Of a DNA stretch of 37,627 bases, positions 1-7,370 are shown piece after piece. The position numbers were made by a program, and so were the translations under genes. Under the pieces are notes generated by a model, which did not search any database, was not told the DNA's origin, and worked only from the letters and a program-made list of their open reading frames with translations. Each line of letters opens with the position of its first letter. Positions within the stretch are counted from its first letter, which is position 1. The stretch is from an uncultured Paenibacillus sp. (GTDB taxonomy: Bacteria; Bacillota; Bacilli; Paenibacillales; Paenibacillaceae): NCBI GenBank assembly GCA_937895345.1, contig CALAWP010000098.1:1-37627 (forward strand), given 5' to 3'.

Positions 1-38
1 AACGAGTTTCCAGTTGAGGTAAGAGTATGTGAATACTG

Positions 39-230
39 ATGTCACGGATTCAGGTATATATTTGGATCGTCATTTTGCTTTTCGAACTTGCATGGGTTTA
101 TGGTCTGCTGCATCAAGTACATGACCAAGAAGAATTTATTTTCAGACTTGCCGTAGTAGTCGTTACGTTGGTCGTGGGAATGGTTTCGGTGATCTGTTCG
201 GCTCTTGTATCAACCAAACGAAACCATTGA
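39..230 (+). CDS. Small two-helix membrane protein, unknown function
   Basis: A 63-residue protein with two predicted membrane segments, at roughly residues 5-23 and 36-57, and a short charged loop (HDQEE) between them. The C-terminus is basic (STKRNH). No recognised family or catalytic motif. The ribosome binding site is poor: the nearest purine run, GAGG, lies about 20 bases upstream, so the start is uncertain. It is the first of a run of small same-strand genes in an AT-rich block. Its hydrophobic pattern suggests a real integral membrane protein, but the function is unknown. Confidence 0.5.
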   Translation: MSRIQVYIWIVILLFELAWVYGLLHQVHDQEEFIFRLAVVVVTLVVGMVSVICSALVSTKRNH

Positions 231-287
231 GTCGCGAGATTTTAGCAGAGACAACTTTGGTTTTCCAAAAAAAATGGGGGCATCGAA

Positions 288-434
288 ATGGTCATAGTGT
301 TTCTTATTTTATTAATTATGATTTTGCTAATTCTTATAGCAATTTATATAACACTCAAAAAGCAATTGGATTCAAATAAAGAGATCGAATACGCTATATA
401 TAGGTTAATTGAGATCACGAAAGAAAAGAGATAA
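288..434 (+). CDS. Tiny single-pass membrane protein (48 aa)
   Basis: An ATG at 288, preceded by a GGGGG run at 276-280 (7-base spacing), opens a 48-codon frame ending in TAA at 432-434. Residues 2-22 are almost entirely Val, Ile, Leu and Phe, forming one membrane helix. The remainder is a charged, probably helical tail (KKQLDSNKEIEYA then ITKEKR). The layout resembles the very small membrane-anchored proteins common in Bacilli, but no specific family is recognised. It ends just upstream of the DUF218 gene and may be cotranscribed with it. Confidence 0.45.
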   Translation: MVIVFLILLIMILLILIAIYITLKKQLDSNKEIEYAIYRLIEITKEKR

Positions 435-480
435 GATGAGCAATGAATCGGCCGTTCGCAAGCGGAAGAGCAGGGGATTA

Positions 481-1065
481 ATGAAAATGTCAAAACCGTT
501 CGATTGTATCACCGATTTTATTTTTGTAGAAACGGAGCTGCAAAGCGCCGATGTCATATTGGTTCCAGGCGGCAGCCATCCCCAGCCTATGGAAAGAGCT
601 GCGGAGCTGTATCATTTGGGCCTGGCGCCTTTCATTCTGCCATCCGGAGGATACAATGCAAAAATAGATGCGGTGGAGTGGGATTACATGCGTCGGCTCG
701 CTTTAGACAGAGGTGTCCCGGAAGAAGCAATTTTATTGGAGAAACAAGCGTCCAATACGTTTTATAATGCTAGATATTCATGGGCGGTATTGAGCAAATT
801 GAATATTGAGATTCAAAAAGTCATTTTAGTCTGTAAAGCGCAGCATTCGAGAAGAGCCCTTCTCACGTATAAAACCGTATTTCCAGAAAAGGTTTATTTT
901 ATGGTTTCCGGAGTGGTGGATGGCAGACAAATTTCCAAAGATAACTGGTATTTGGACCAAGGAAAGATTGATGTCGTGATGAAGGAAGTAGAAAAGATAG
1001 GAATTTATTTTGGTCGTCATATTTCTAAATGGACTGGCGCGGACAAATCCGGCACCGATGATTAG
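481..1065 (+). CDS. YdcF/DUF218-family protein
   Basis: The product resembles the DUF218 (YdcF/ElyC/SanA-like) superfamily. Visible hallmarks are the strand DVILVPGG near residues 24-31, the following ERAAELYHLGLAPFILPSGG, an acidic ASNTFYNARYS segment corresponding to the family's SxxT/N-rich motif, and the late strand KVILVCKAQHSRRAL. DUF218 proteins form a Rossmann-like fold; some act in envelope metabolism, and no substrate can be assigned here. The frame is open further upstream (TTG at 409, ATG at 436). I chose ATG 481, behind AGGGG at 472-476, because homology-like sequence begins just after it; ATG 487 is also possible. It is followed after 14 bases by the NTF2-like gene. Confidence 0.7.
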   Translation: MKMSKPFDCITDFIFVETELQSADVILVPGGSHPQPMERAAELYHLGLAPFILPSGGYNAKIDAVEWDYMRRLALDRGVPEEAILLEKQASNTFYNARYSWAVLSKLNIEIQKVILVCKAQHSRRALLTYKTVFPEKVYFMVSGVVDGRQISKDNWYLDQGKIDVVMKEVEKIGIYFGRHISKWTGADKSGTDD

Positions 1066-1079
1066 GAGAGGATTAATTT

Positions 1080-1463
1080 ATGAATCATACTGTATTTAAA
1101 GCGCTGATTACAAATTACATTAATGCTTATAACTCGTTTGATATTGACGGGATAGTCCGACTATTGCATCACGATATTGAGTTTCGAAACATATCCAATG
1201 GAGCAGTTGATACGGAAACAAAGGGCATTGAACAATTTCGCACATTGGCTGAACGATCGGCAAAGTTTTTTTCGCAAAGGCGTCAAACGGTAAAGGACAT
1301 CATAATGAATGACGATAAAGCAGTGATTGAGATTGATTATGAAGCAATACTGGCATCAGACTTGCCAAATGGATTGAAAGCGGGACAAACAATAAAGATG
1401 CAAGGGAAATCCATTTTCCAAATGAAAGATGAAAAGCTGATCATGATTGAAGATTATAGTTGA
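1080..1463 (+). CDS. NTF2-like / SnoaL-type nuclear-transport-factor-fold protein
   Basis: A 127-residue protein with the alpha-plus-beta cone pattern of the SnoaL/NTF2-like superfamily. An N-terminal helix (ITNYINAYNSFDIDGIVRLL) leads into HHDIEFRN, then a TKGIEQFRTLAERS helix and paired strands ending in GKSIFQMKDEKLIMIEDYS. Family members include small ketosteroid-isomerase-like enzymes and many ligand-binding proteins of unknown role, so no reaction is assigned. The start ATG follows an AGGAGAGG site. It lies 14 bases after the DUF218 gene and 26 bases before the zinc-ribbon gene, suggesting one transcript. Confidence 0.7.
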   Translation: MNHTVFKALITNYINAYNSFDIDGIVRLLHHDIEFRNISNGAVDTETKGIEQFRTLAERSAKFFSQRRQTVKDIIMNDDKAVIEIDYEAILASDLPNGLKAGQTIKMQGKSIFQMKDEKLIMIEDYS

Positions 1464-1489
1464 CTACTCTGAAAGAGGGGAGAACACAT

Positions 1490-1678
1490 ATGGCTGCATT
1501 AATTAGCTGCCGTGTATGCGAGAAACCTGTTTCTTCGAATGCAAGATTTTGTCCTCATTGCGGAGAGAGATATCCAGAACCATTTAAAGATACTTTGAAA
1601 TATGGACTATTAGGCTTAGCAGTGGTAGGAATCATTGTCGTCATCATAGTTGGCGTTATAAATTTTATATTTTTTTGA
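1490..1678 (+). CDS. Zinc-ribbon membrane protein (62 aa)
   Basis: The N-terminal half is a small zinc ribbon with two CxxC knuckles: SCRVCEKPV (about residues 6-14) and FCPHCGERY (about 22-30). The C-terminal half is a single membrane helix rich in Val, Ile and Gly. This zinc-ribbon-plus-TM arrangement is widespread in Firmicutes and usually uncharacterised. The ATG at 1490 is preferred over an upstream in-frame TTG at 1460 because GAGGGGAG sits directly upstream at good spacing. It lies between the NTF2-like gene and the first GNAT gene. Confidence 0.65.
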   Translation: MAALISCRVCEKPVSSNARFCPHCGERYPEPFKDTLKYGLLGLAVVGIIVVIIVGVINFIFF

Positions 1679-1699
1679 GGAATTGAGGAAGCTGATTAA

Positions 1700-2143
1700 A
1701 TGGAACTTGAATTAAGAAGGGCTACATCTTCAGACATTGACAGGTTAGCTGAGATGAATAAGCAGTTAATTGAAGATGAAGGCAGCATGAATCCTATGAA
1801 TCTGGATGAATTAAAGCAAAGGATGTATGAGTGGCTTCATTCATCATATTTTGCTGATTTACTTATTTCAGATCAGGAAGTTGCAGGCTATGCGTTATAT
1901 ACCTTTAGAGCAAATTCATATGACAAGAATATTCAAGAGGTGTATTTGAGGCAGTATTTTATTGGGAGAACGTTTAGGAAGCAGGGGTTGGGCTTGAAAG
2001 GAATTGGATTACTGAAAGAACAACGGTTTAAAGATATGGATACGATTGAAATCGATGTACTGGAAGCCAACACTGCAGGAAAAAGCTTCTGGATAAGTGC
2101 AGGGTTTGAACCCTATGCGATAAATATGAAACTGAAAATTTAG
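1700..2143 (+). CDS. GNAT family N-acetyltransferase
   Basis: A 147-residue GNAT protein, predicted to move an acetyl group from acetyl-CoA to an amine. It begins with the typical LELRRATSSDIDRLAEMN. The acetyl-CoA-binding region is QYFIGRTFRKQGLGLKGI, where RKQGLG corresponds to the family's R/QxxGxG/A motif. It ends with IEIDVLEANTAGKSFWISAGF, matching the NxxAxxFWxxxGF pattern of small GNATs. The substrate cannot be inferred. This is the first of four GNAT genes in the AT-rich block. It is 21 bases downstream of the zinc-ribbon gene. Confidence 0.85.
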   Translation: MELELRRATSSDIDRLAEMNKQLIEDEGSMNPMNLDELKQRMYEWLHSSYFADLLISDQEVAGYALYTFRANSYDKNIQEVYLRQYFIGRTFRKQGLGLKGIGLLKEQRFKDMDTIEIDVLEANTAGKSFWISAGFEPYAINMKLKI

Positions 2144-2175
2144 GGAAACGATTCAAGGCAGGTGGGGATTGGGAT

Positions 2176-2679
2176 ATGACAGTAGTTAAAGTCATCAGGG
2201 CTGAGGAGCAGAAAAAGTCTGTTTTAAGACAGTTGATTGAGTTGTATGAATATGATTTTAGCGAGTTTAACGATCGAGATGTTAATGAATACGGATTGTA
2301 TGATTACAAATATTTGGATCATTATTGGACCGATGCCAATCGACATCCCTATTTCATCATGGTTGACAATAGGTACGCAGGGTTTGCTCTGATTAACAAT
2401 CACTGCTACTTGCTCAAAGTTGATCAGGCATATTCTGTTGCCGAATTTTTTATTATGCGTAAATATCGACGTAAGGGAATCGGTATAGCCGCCGCACAGC
2501 AAATATTTAATCACTTTAAGGGAAACTGGGAAGTTCTTCAACACGGGAATAATGAACCGTCCAAAAATTTTTGGAGGAAGGTCATTGAGGAATATACGAG
2601 GGGAAAATACGACCTGTTGGATGTAGAAACGGAAAAATGGACAGGTCAAGGGTACACATTTAATAACAAGGATATGTGA
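2176..2679 (+). CDS. GNAT family N-acetyltransferase
   Basis: A 167-residue GNAT-like protein. The N-terminal part (LRQLIELYEYDFSEF, then YKYLDHYWTDANRHPYFI) resembles the group of GNATs beginning with an LxxLxxLYxYDFS segment. The cofactor site is EFFIMRKYRRKGIGIAAAQ, carrying RRKGIG for the acetyl-CoA pyrophosphate. A downstream NNEPSKNFWRKVIEEY gives the usual C-terminal helix. The target is unknown. The ATG at 2176 follows GGTGGGGATTGGGAT. It has the same direction and AT-rich codon use as its neighbours and differs in sequence from the other three GNATs, so it is not a recent tandem duplicate. Confidence 0.85.
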   Translation: MTVVKVIRAEEQKKSVLRQLIELYEYDFSEFNDRDVNEYGLYDYKYLDHYWTDANRHPYFIMVDNRYAGFALINNHCYLLKVDQAYSVAEFFIMRKYRRKGIGIAAAQQIFNHFKGNWEVLQHGNNEPSKNFWRKVIEEYTRGKYDLLDVETEKWTGQGYTFNNKDM

Positions 2680-2681
2680 TC

Positions 2682-2786
2682 TGTCGCATATTTTCCGGAC
2701 ATTGTGTCTCGGTTCCAGGCATTATAGCGACTATTCAAATGCGCAGGCATCTAGGATATTATGAAATGAAAAGAAGCTTCATATGA
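2682..2786 (+). pseudogene. Possible remnant of a GNAT gene 3' end
   Basis: One frame is open from 2682 to a TGA at 2784-2786 and ends in ATIQMRRHLGYYEMKRSFI. This resembles the ending of many small GNAT acetyltransferases, in which an asparagine/threonine-rich helix is followed by a LGFYExxR strand. There is no suitable start codon or upstream GNAT domain, and the preceding GNAT gene ends in another frame at 2679. The reading as a deletion remnant is an inference from a short match and could be chance. Confidence 0.2.
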
Positions 2787-2802
2787 AGGGCAGGAGAATC
2801 AG

Positions 2803-3381
2803 ATGTTTACATTTTCGGAGTTGGAAGGAAACCGGGTTAAGCTTATACCATTAGAAACGGAACATATCGCTGCTCTTTATCGTTGTTCCAGAGATCCGGA
2901 AATCTGGGAGCACTACCCTATCCATATTAGAACATGCGAAGAGATGGAAAGATTTGTACACAAGGCATTGGAAGGACGAAGCAAAAAAGAACAGTATCCA
3001 TTTGTCGTGTTTGATAAAGAAGCGAATGACATTGTGGGAACGACGAGGTACCTTCGCATATCTGAAGACAATAATAACTTGAATATCGGGTCAACCTGGT
3101 ATTCGCCAAAAGTATGGAGGACAAGGGTTAACACCGAATCCAAATATTTAATGTTGCGATATGCATTCGAGCAGCTGCAAGTCAACAGGGTGGAGATTGT
3201 GACCACAACTACAAATATCAGATCGCAGCAAGCCATTGAAAGACTGGGCGCGGTTAGGGAAGGCGTTTTGCGAAAAAAATATTACAATATGGATTATATC
3301 ATTTATGGAATCATCGATTCGGAATGGACGGAAGTGAAGAAGCGTCTGGAACGTTACCTTGATGAAGCGAGTTACGTGTGA
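2803..3381 (+). CDS. GNAT acetyltransferase, RimJ/RimL-like
   Basis: A 192-residue protein of the RimJ/RimL-type GNAT branch, many members of which acetylate protein N-termini or small amines. Visible signatures are the start FTFSELEGNRVKLIPLETEH, the central IVGTTRYLRISEDN strand pair, and IGSTWYSPKVWRTRVNTE, where the usual Q/RGxGxG loop is replaced by WRTRVN as in this subgroup. The final region is VNRVEIVTTTTNIRSQQAIERLGA, with the characteristic N-xx-S-xx-A-IERLG motif. The actual substrate is unknown. The start follows GGCAGGAGAATCAG. About 120 bases, containing a possible GNAT remnant, separate it from the previous gene. Confidence 0.88.
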   Translation: MFTFSELEGNRVKLIPLETEHIAALYRCSRDPEIWEHYPIHIRTCEEMERFVHKALEGRSKKEQYPFVVFDKEANDIVGTTRYLRISEDNNNLNIGSTWYSPKVWRTRVNTESKYLMLRYAFEQLQVNRVEIVTTTTNIRSQQAIERLGAVREGVLRKKYYNMDYIIYGIIDSEWTEVKKRLERYLDEASYV

Positions 3382-3411
3382 AAGACGAAGCATAATAGGA
3401 GGTTGGCCGAT

Positions 3412-3933
3412 ATGCTATACGATTTGCCGAGCGAAGCGGACATGTCCCCGATTACGGGCATGTTATATTCAGCTGTTCAACAAAACAGCCAACGGCTGCA
3501 ATCCATCACCAAAGGCATGTCGCTGGAAGAAGCGGATTACAGGGGTCCTCACAACGATTGCAACAGCACCGCTCAGTTAATCCGTCATGTTATGCGAGTC
3601 GATTTGAATTGGGTGTACAGAATAAAGGGGCTGCCGCTCCCTCAGCCATTGCTAGAGCAATACGGCCCTATGATCGACGAAAACAACAGACTTCCGATGG
3701 TTAGAGAAATAGCACTGGAAACTCTTTTTTTCGATTACGATAAGATATTGACGATGTTGAAGGAGGCGTGTTCTTCATTATCGGATGCCGATCTGGACAG
3801 AGTTGTCAACTTTGGACATGACAACGAGAAGCAAGCCACGTTACGGTGGGGCCTATGGCATATGGCCGACCATAGCCGCTATCATCAAGCCCATATTAAT
3901 CAGCTGAGAAAGTGGTACAACGCCGACCGTTAA
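3412..3933 (+). CDS. DinB-like / DUF664-type four-helix-bundle protein
   Basis: A 173-residue DinB-superfamily protein: a four-helix bundle that usually binds a divalent metal through three histidines. Likely ligands are the His in LIRHVMRVDLNW and two His in LWHMADHSRYHQAHINQLRKW near the C-terminus. Some relatives are bacillithiol-dependent transferases (BstA/YfiT) and others are stress proteins; the exact reaction is not evident. AGGAGG at 3397-3402 lies 9 bases before ATG 3412, which favours this start over the in-frame TTG at 3403. It sits 30 bases after the RimJ/RimL-like gene. Confidence 0.8.
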   Translation: MLYDLPSEADMSPITGMLYSAVQQNSQRLQSITKGMSLEEADYRGPHNDCNSTAQLIRHVMRVDLNWVYRIKGLPLPQPLLEQYGPMIDENNRLPMVREIALETLFFDYDKILTMLKEACSSLSDADLDRVVNFGHDNEKQATLRWGLWHMADHSRYHQAHINQLRKWYNADR

Positions 3934-4008
3934 GCGTAAAAGGAAATATATCGTTGGCTACAAGTTGAATCTGGAAGAGTCAAGAATAGAACGGGAGAAG
4001 AGGACTGC

Positions 4009-4512
4009 ATGTCAACCGAAGTCAATTGCAAAATTTTAACGATGAGCATGGTGCAGGACGGCAACAACATATTGTTGTTAAACCGACCGAATGAAAAGGG
4101 ATTTCCGGGGTATATTGCGCCGGGCGGAAAAGTGGAATTTCCGGAAAGCATCGTGGACGGGGCCATTCGGGAAGTGAAAGAAGAAACGGGTTTGATCGTC
4201 AAAGAGATCGTCTTTAAAGGACTGAGTGAATTTTGCGAGATTCATTCTGGACTCCGCTACATGGTCTTTAATTATTTGGTTACTTCGTTTGAGGGAGAGC
4301 TGCTTGAATCTCCTCCGGAAGGCGAGTTGATTTGGGCGGATAGAAATCAGCTGGACGATCTGCCGATGCAGGATTGGTTTCGGGAACGGATACCGCTGTT
4401 TTTTCAGCCTGGAGTATTTGAACACAGCACCATCTGGGATCAACCAAACGATAAGGAATTGCATCAAACCGTAAGACAATATACGGACAATCTGGCGAGT
4501 GCAAAAGCTTGA
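4009..4512 (+). CDS. Nudix hydrolase (MutT-like)
   Basis: A 167-residue Nudix enzyme, predicted to cleave a nucleoside-diphosphate-linked substrate with Mg2+. The Nudix box GX5EX7REUXEEXGU is intact: GGKVEFPE (about residues 39-46) followed by REVKEETGL, including the EE pair that binds the metal. The N-terminal sequence (CKILTMSMVQDGNNILLLNRP) resembles 8-oxo-dGTP diphosphatase/YtkD-like members, but the substrate cannot be fixed from sequence. The start ATG follows AGAAGAGGACTGC. It lies 75 bases after the DinB-like gene in the same orientation. Confidence 0.85.
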   Translation: MSTEVNCKILTMSMVQDGNNILLLNRPNEKGFPGYIAPGGKVEFPESIVDGAIREVKEETGLIVKEIVFKGLSEFCEIHSGLRYMVFNYLVTSFEGELLESPPEGELIWADRNQLDDLPMQDWFRERIPLFFQPGVFEHSTIWDQPNDKELHQTVRQYTDNLASAKA

Positions 4513-4564
4513 TATAAATTCATCGATTTCTGAATCCAGCAATTTAATGAAAAGGAGCATGCGT

Positions 4565-4846
4565 GTGACATATCTATTTGTGCTCTTTGTGTTCATTTTT
4601 GCAAATTATCTTATTTTTGGATATTTTGGCATTCCGGGATTGCTTATCGTCAATTTATCTTTAATCATTTTCCTTCTGCTGCTGATATTGAACAAGATGA
4701 ACCGGACATCTTCTGCCAAGGAGAAGCCGATCAATGAGCAGGAAGTTCGAAAGCGCATGGCCGAAGTCGAACGTTCCAAACACGAATTCCACGCTAAAGA
4801 TTTGCCGGACCCTGATGATATCAGGCAAGCAACGATTAAAGATTAG
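4565..4846 (+). CDS. Small two-helix membrane protein with charged tail
   Basis: About 93 residues, with two adjacent membrane segments (YLFVLFVFIFANYLIFGYFG, then LLIVNLSLIIFLLLLIL) followed by a highly charged cytoplasmic-type tail rich in Glu, Lys and Arg. No family was recognised. The frame is open from 4499 with ATGs at 4547 and 4559. The GTG at 4565 is favoured because AAAGGAG (4551-4557) is only 1 base from ATG 4559 but 7 from GTG 4565. It lies between the Nudix and the last GNAT gene of the block. Confidence 0.55.
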   Translation: MTYLFVLFVFIFANYLIFGYFGIPGLLIVNLSLIIFLLLLILNKMNRTSSAKEKPINEQEVRKRMAEVERSKHEFHAKDLPDPDDIRQATIKD

Positions 4847-4897
4847 GGCGGGTTCAGCGATATATTCCAAGAAGATCCCCCAGAAAGAGAGGCAACC

Positions 4898-5428
4898 ATG
4901 GCCGCTACGATCACGATAAAGCAACTGTCAAACCTCGATGAGGCATCGCTGCTGAACCAAAAATTTACGGAGAAGTATCCTTGGTATCGTTCCGGCGATT
5001 ATTTTGTAAAGTGTCTGGAAGAGAATCGGGAAGGCAAAAGAATAACGTTGATTGCGCTTGCGGAAGGAACGTTGGCCGGCTGCTGCCATTTGTTGTTTGA
5101 ATCCGAATACCCCCATTTCAGAAGCGAAAAGATTCCGGAAATCAACGACTTGAACGTGTTTCCCGAGTTCAGAAGAATGAAAATCGCAAGCCGGATGTTT
5201 GACCAATTGGAAACCATCGCCGCCCGAAACTCCAAATACATAGGGTTGGGGGTGGGGCTGTACAAGGATTACGGAAACGCGCAAATGATGTACGCCAAAC
5301 GCGGCTATCGAATGGACGGCCGAGGGATGGTTTACAAAAATCAACAAGTGATTCCCGGACAGTCCGTCATGGTGGATGACGACTTATTGATCTATCTCAT
5401 TAAAGAACTGGACCCGGTGCAAGGTTAA
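4898..5428 (+). CDS. GNAT family N-acetyltransferase
   Basis: A 176-residue GNAT enzyme. Strand LIALAEGTLAGCCHLLF, the central EINDLNVFPEFRRMKIASRM (FRRMKIA corresponds to the acetyl-CoA-binding R/QxxGxG/A loop) and YKDYGNAQMMYAKRGYRMDGRG (the final N-A-x-x-x-Y-x-K-R-G-Y motif) mark the fold. The substrate is unknown. The start ATG follows GAAAGAGAGGCAACC. Its stop codon overlaps that of the convergent MerR-like gene in the four bases TTAA (5425-5428), leaving no room for an intervening terminator. It is the last gene of the AT-rich block. Confidence 0.88.
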   Translation: MAATITIKQLSNLDEASLLNQKFTEKYPWYRSGDYFVKCLEENREGKRITLIALAEGTLAGCCHLLFESEYPHFRSEKIPEINDLNVFPEFRRMKIASRMFDQLETIAARNSKYIGLGVGLYKDYGNAQMMYAKRGYRMDGRGMVYKNQQVIPGQSVMVDDDLLIYLIKELDPVQG

Positions 5429-6198
5429 GGCTCCCGGGCCGTTTGTTCTTTATGATAAAAATCGTACCACAATCCTTTATCGTACTCCTTCGGGTCCATA
5501 TGGCCCGCTTCCACGCATAATTCGACCAATTGATGAACCGCATAGAACTGTCTCCGATTGCGGTCGTGAATGCTCGCCAATGCCTCCAAAGTGACGCTTT
5601 TTGCTTTTTCGATGCTTCGATGTTCAATGCTTTTTACGATTTCCTTCATATTTTCCAGCACATATACCGTCTTGCGCAAGGTGCGAATAAGCAAAATTTG
5701 CCGGATATGCATGGGCGTAAAAAGTCGGTACCCGTTATCCGGGTCACGATCTGGCGTAATCAGCCCTTCCTTTTCCCAATGACGGATGGCCGAGGGCTGC
5801 ACATCGGCAAGCTCGGCCGCTTCGCCGATTGTCATCCGTTTCTTCAGCTTCTTGTTCGGAGACAAAGGCAGCTCCGGATTTTGAAGAAGCATGAGCGTCT
5901 GGTCGGCGACCGCCTTCTCATGCTGCAACCGCGCCTGCTCTTGATTGACGAGCCAAAAGGCTCCGTTAATGTCGCCCTTCTGAACCAGGCACAGAACTTC
6001 GCAAGCCAAGCTGACGCCGAATCCGGCAAACAAGGCGCGGAGACAGCGGAAATAAGCCAGGTGCAGCTTGGTATACAAGCGGTAGCCTTTGGCGGAGCGG
6101 GCCGGTGCGGGAACCACTCCCCAAGACTCATAATGCCGCAAAGCGCTTGTGCTAATGTAGAGCTCTCTTGCGATTTCGATCGGTTTGTAATAACGCAC
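5425..6198 (-). CDS. Regulator with two MerR-type DNA-binding domains
   Basis: A 257-residue transcription factor carrying two copies of the MerR winged-helix domain. Counting from the alternative ATG at 6204, the first (about residues 4-70) contains STSALRHYESWGVVP and GYRLYT; the second (about 124-190) contains QPSAIRHWEKEGLITP and GYRLFT. A helical linker joins them and a short helical tail follows. There is no obvious effector-binding domain or metal-binding cysteine cluster. GTG 6198 is 7 bases after AAGGAGG; ATG 6204 would leave only 1 base. A strong sigma-A promoter lies upstream. It is divergent from the DrrAB-like exporter, which it probably controls (inference). Confidence 0.85.
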   Translation of the reverse strand: MRYYKPIEIARELYISTSALRHYESWGVVPAPARSAKGYRLYTKLHLAYFRCLRALFAGFGVSLACEVLCLVQKGDINGAFWLVNQEQARLQHEKAVADQTLMLLQNPELPLSPNKKLKKRMTIGEAAELADVQPSAIRHWEKEGLITPDRDPDNGYRLFTPMHIRQILLIRTLRKTVYVLENMKEIVKSIEHRSIEKAKSVTLEALASIHDRNRRQFYAVHQLVELCVEAGHMDPKEYDKGLWYDFYHKEQTAREP

Positions 6199-6228
6199 GT
6201 TCATCCCTCCTTGCGCAATTGGATTTTT

Positions 6229-6257
6229 ACTATATCAAAGGCTGCAAACACTGTCAA
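6229..6257 (-). promoter_or_regulatory. Sigma-A promoter of the MerR-like gene
   Basis: On the minus strand, TTGACA (plus-strand 6252-6257) and TATAGT (6229-6234) are separated by exactly 17 bases. This is a near-consensus vegetative promoter about 30 bases upstream of the start codon. The 17-base spacer is normal, unlike the 19-20-base spacers of MerR-activated promoters, so if the protein controls its own gene it would more likely repress. Confidence 0.75.
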
Positions 6258-6296
6258 AAAAGATTAAAGCATCTTGATAAACTTTCTTCCCATATA

Positions 6297-6345
6297 TTGG
6301 CCATTGCTCTGCTCGATATAATCCGGACCTTCTCATTTGCATGAG
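6297..6345 (+). promoter_or_regulatory. Possible control region of the ABC exporter
   Basis: A perfect TATAAT lies at 6317-6322, but no good -35 box is found at 16-18 bases; the nearest is TTGGCC at 6297-6302, 14 bases away. An imperfect promoter of this kind would suit activation by a MerR-type protein, but the spacing does not match the usual 19-20 bases. Downstream, CTCAT-TTGC-ATGAG (6332-6345) is a small perfect inverted repeat that could be an operator. This is a weak call. Confidence 0.25.
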
Positions 6346-6374
6346 TGTTGTAATATTTTGGTGTGGACTAAAAA

Positions 6375-7370
6375 ATGAGCAAAGGGAAAGCGGGTGGAGC
6401 TATGGCGCATGCTGCCATTGACGTTCGGGAGTTGAGAAAGGCTTACGGCACGCTGGAGGTTCTGAAGGGTTTGACGTTGAGCATCGAGCGGGGGACGGTT
6501 TACGGTGTGCTGGGGCCTAACGGAGCCGGCAAGACGACGCTGGTCAGCATTCTGGCTACGCTTCTTCGCCCGGATGCGGGCACTGTACGAGTCTTTGGGC
6601 TGGACGTGGTGCGAGAGGCCGACGCCGTTCGTTCGAGAATCGGCTTGACCGGACAGTTCGCCGCCGTGGATGAGGAGCTCAGCGGCCGGGAAAACCTGGC
6701 GCTGTTCGGAAGGCTGGCAGGTTATTCCGCCAGATCGGCAAAGATGAGGGCCGAGGAGCTGCTGGATGCATTCGGTTTGCTTGAAGCCGCCGGACGTTCG
6801 GTCGGAAAGTACTCGGGAGGCATGCGGAGAAGATTGGATATTGCGGCCGCGATGCTCGTCGCTCCGGATATTTTGTTCTTGGACGAACCGACGACCGGGC
6901 TGGACCCGCGAAGCCGCAACGACGTGTGGGAGATTGTTCGTCAATTGGCTGAGCAAGGAACAACGGTATTGCTCACTACCCAATACTTGGAGGAAGCCGA
7001 CCAGCTGGCGAACCGGCTTGCGGTCATTGACGGGGGCACCGTTATAGCGGAGGGCACCCCGGACGATTTGAAAGCTTCGATCGGATCGGGCACCATTCTG
7101 ATCCGGCTTGCGGATCCTCTGCAGCGGAGCGATGCCGAACGTGTGCTGAAGAGCGTGCTTCAAACTTCCGTAAGGCAGCATGCCGATTCCGCATCGTTAT
7201 CGGCACAAGTCGCGGACCCGCGGCTTGCGATTACGGCATTGGCGGAATTGTCGGCGGCCGGCATTCCGACGAACCAATTCTCTTTGGGTCAGCCCAGTCT
7301 GGATGAGGTGTTCCTCGCCTTGACCGGCAAGCCCGTCCAAGCCGAATTAACAGGGGAGGGGATCGTATGA
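6375..7370 (+). CDS. DrrA-like ABC transporter ATP-binding protein
   Basis: A 331-residue ATPase of the daunorubicin-resistance (DrrA) type that powers an ABC-2 exporter. It shows Walker A GPNGAGKTT (about residues 49-57), Q-loop LTGQ, signature YSGGMRRRLD, Walker B ILFLDEPTTGLD, and LLTTQYLEEAD, where the H-loop histidine is replaced by Gln as is usual in DrrA. The C-terminal extension of about 100 residues, ending with QPSLDEVFLALTG, is typical of the subfamily. ATG 6402 is an alternative start, but its purine run is only 2 bases away. It overlaps the permease gene by 4 bases (ATGA). The substrate is unknown; a drug or self-made metabolite is plausible. Confidence 0.9.
   Translation: MSKGKAGGAMAHAAIDVRELRKAYGTLEVLKGLTLSIERGTVYGVLGPNGAGKTTLVSILATLLRPDAGTVRVFGLDVVREADAVRSRIGLTGQFAAVDEELSGRENLALFGRLAGYSARSAKMRAEELLDAFGLLEAAGRSVGKYSGGMRRRLDIAAAMLVAPDILFLDEPTTGLDPRSRNDVWEIVRQLAEQGTTVLLTTQYLEEADQLANRLAVIDGGTVIAEGTPDDLKASIGSGTILIRLADPLQRSDAERVLKSVLQTSVRQHADSASLSAQVADPRLAITALAELSAAGIPTNQFSLGQPSLDEVFLALTGKPVQAELTGEGIV

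Noticed and set aside
1..5428. Integron-like cassette array
   Set aside because: The gene packing is suggestive, but the intergenic stretches share no common recombination-site-like repeat and no integrase is present.
6317..6322. Complete vegetative promoter for the exporter based on the perfect TATAAT
   Set aside because: No acceptable -35 box at 16-20 bases. It is kept only as a weak control-region entry.
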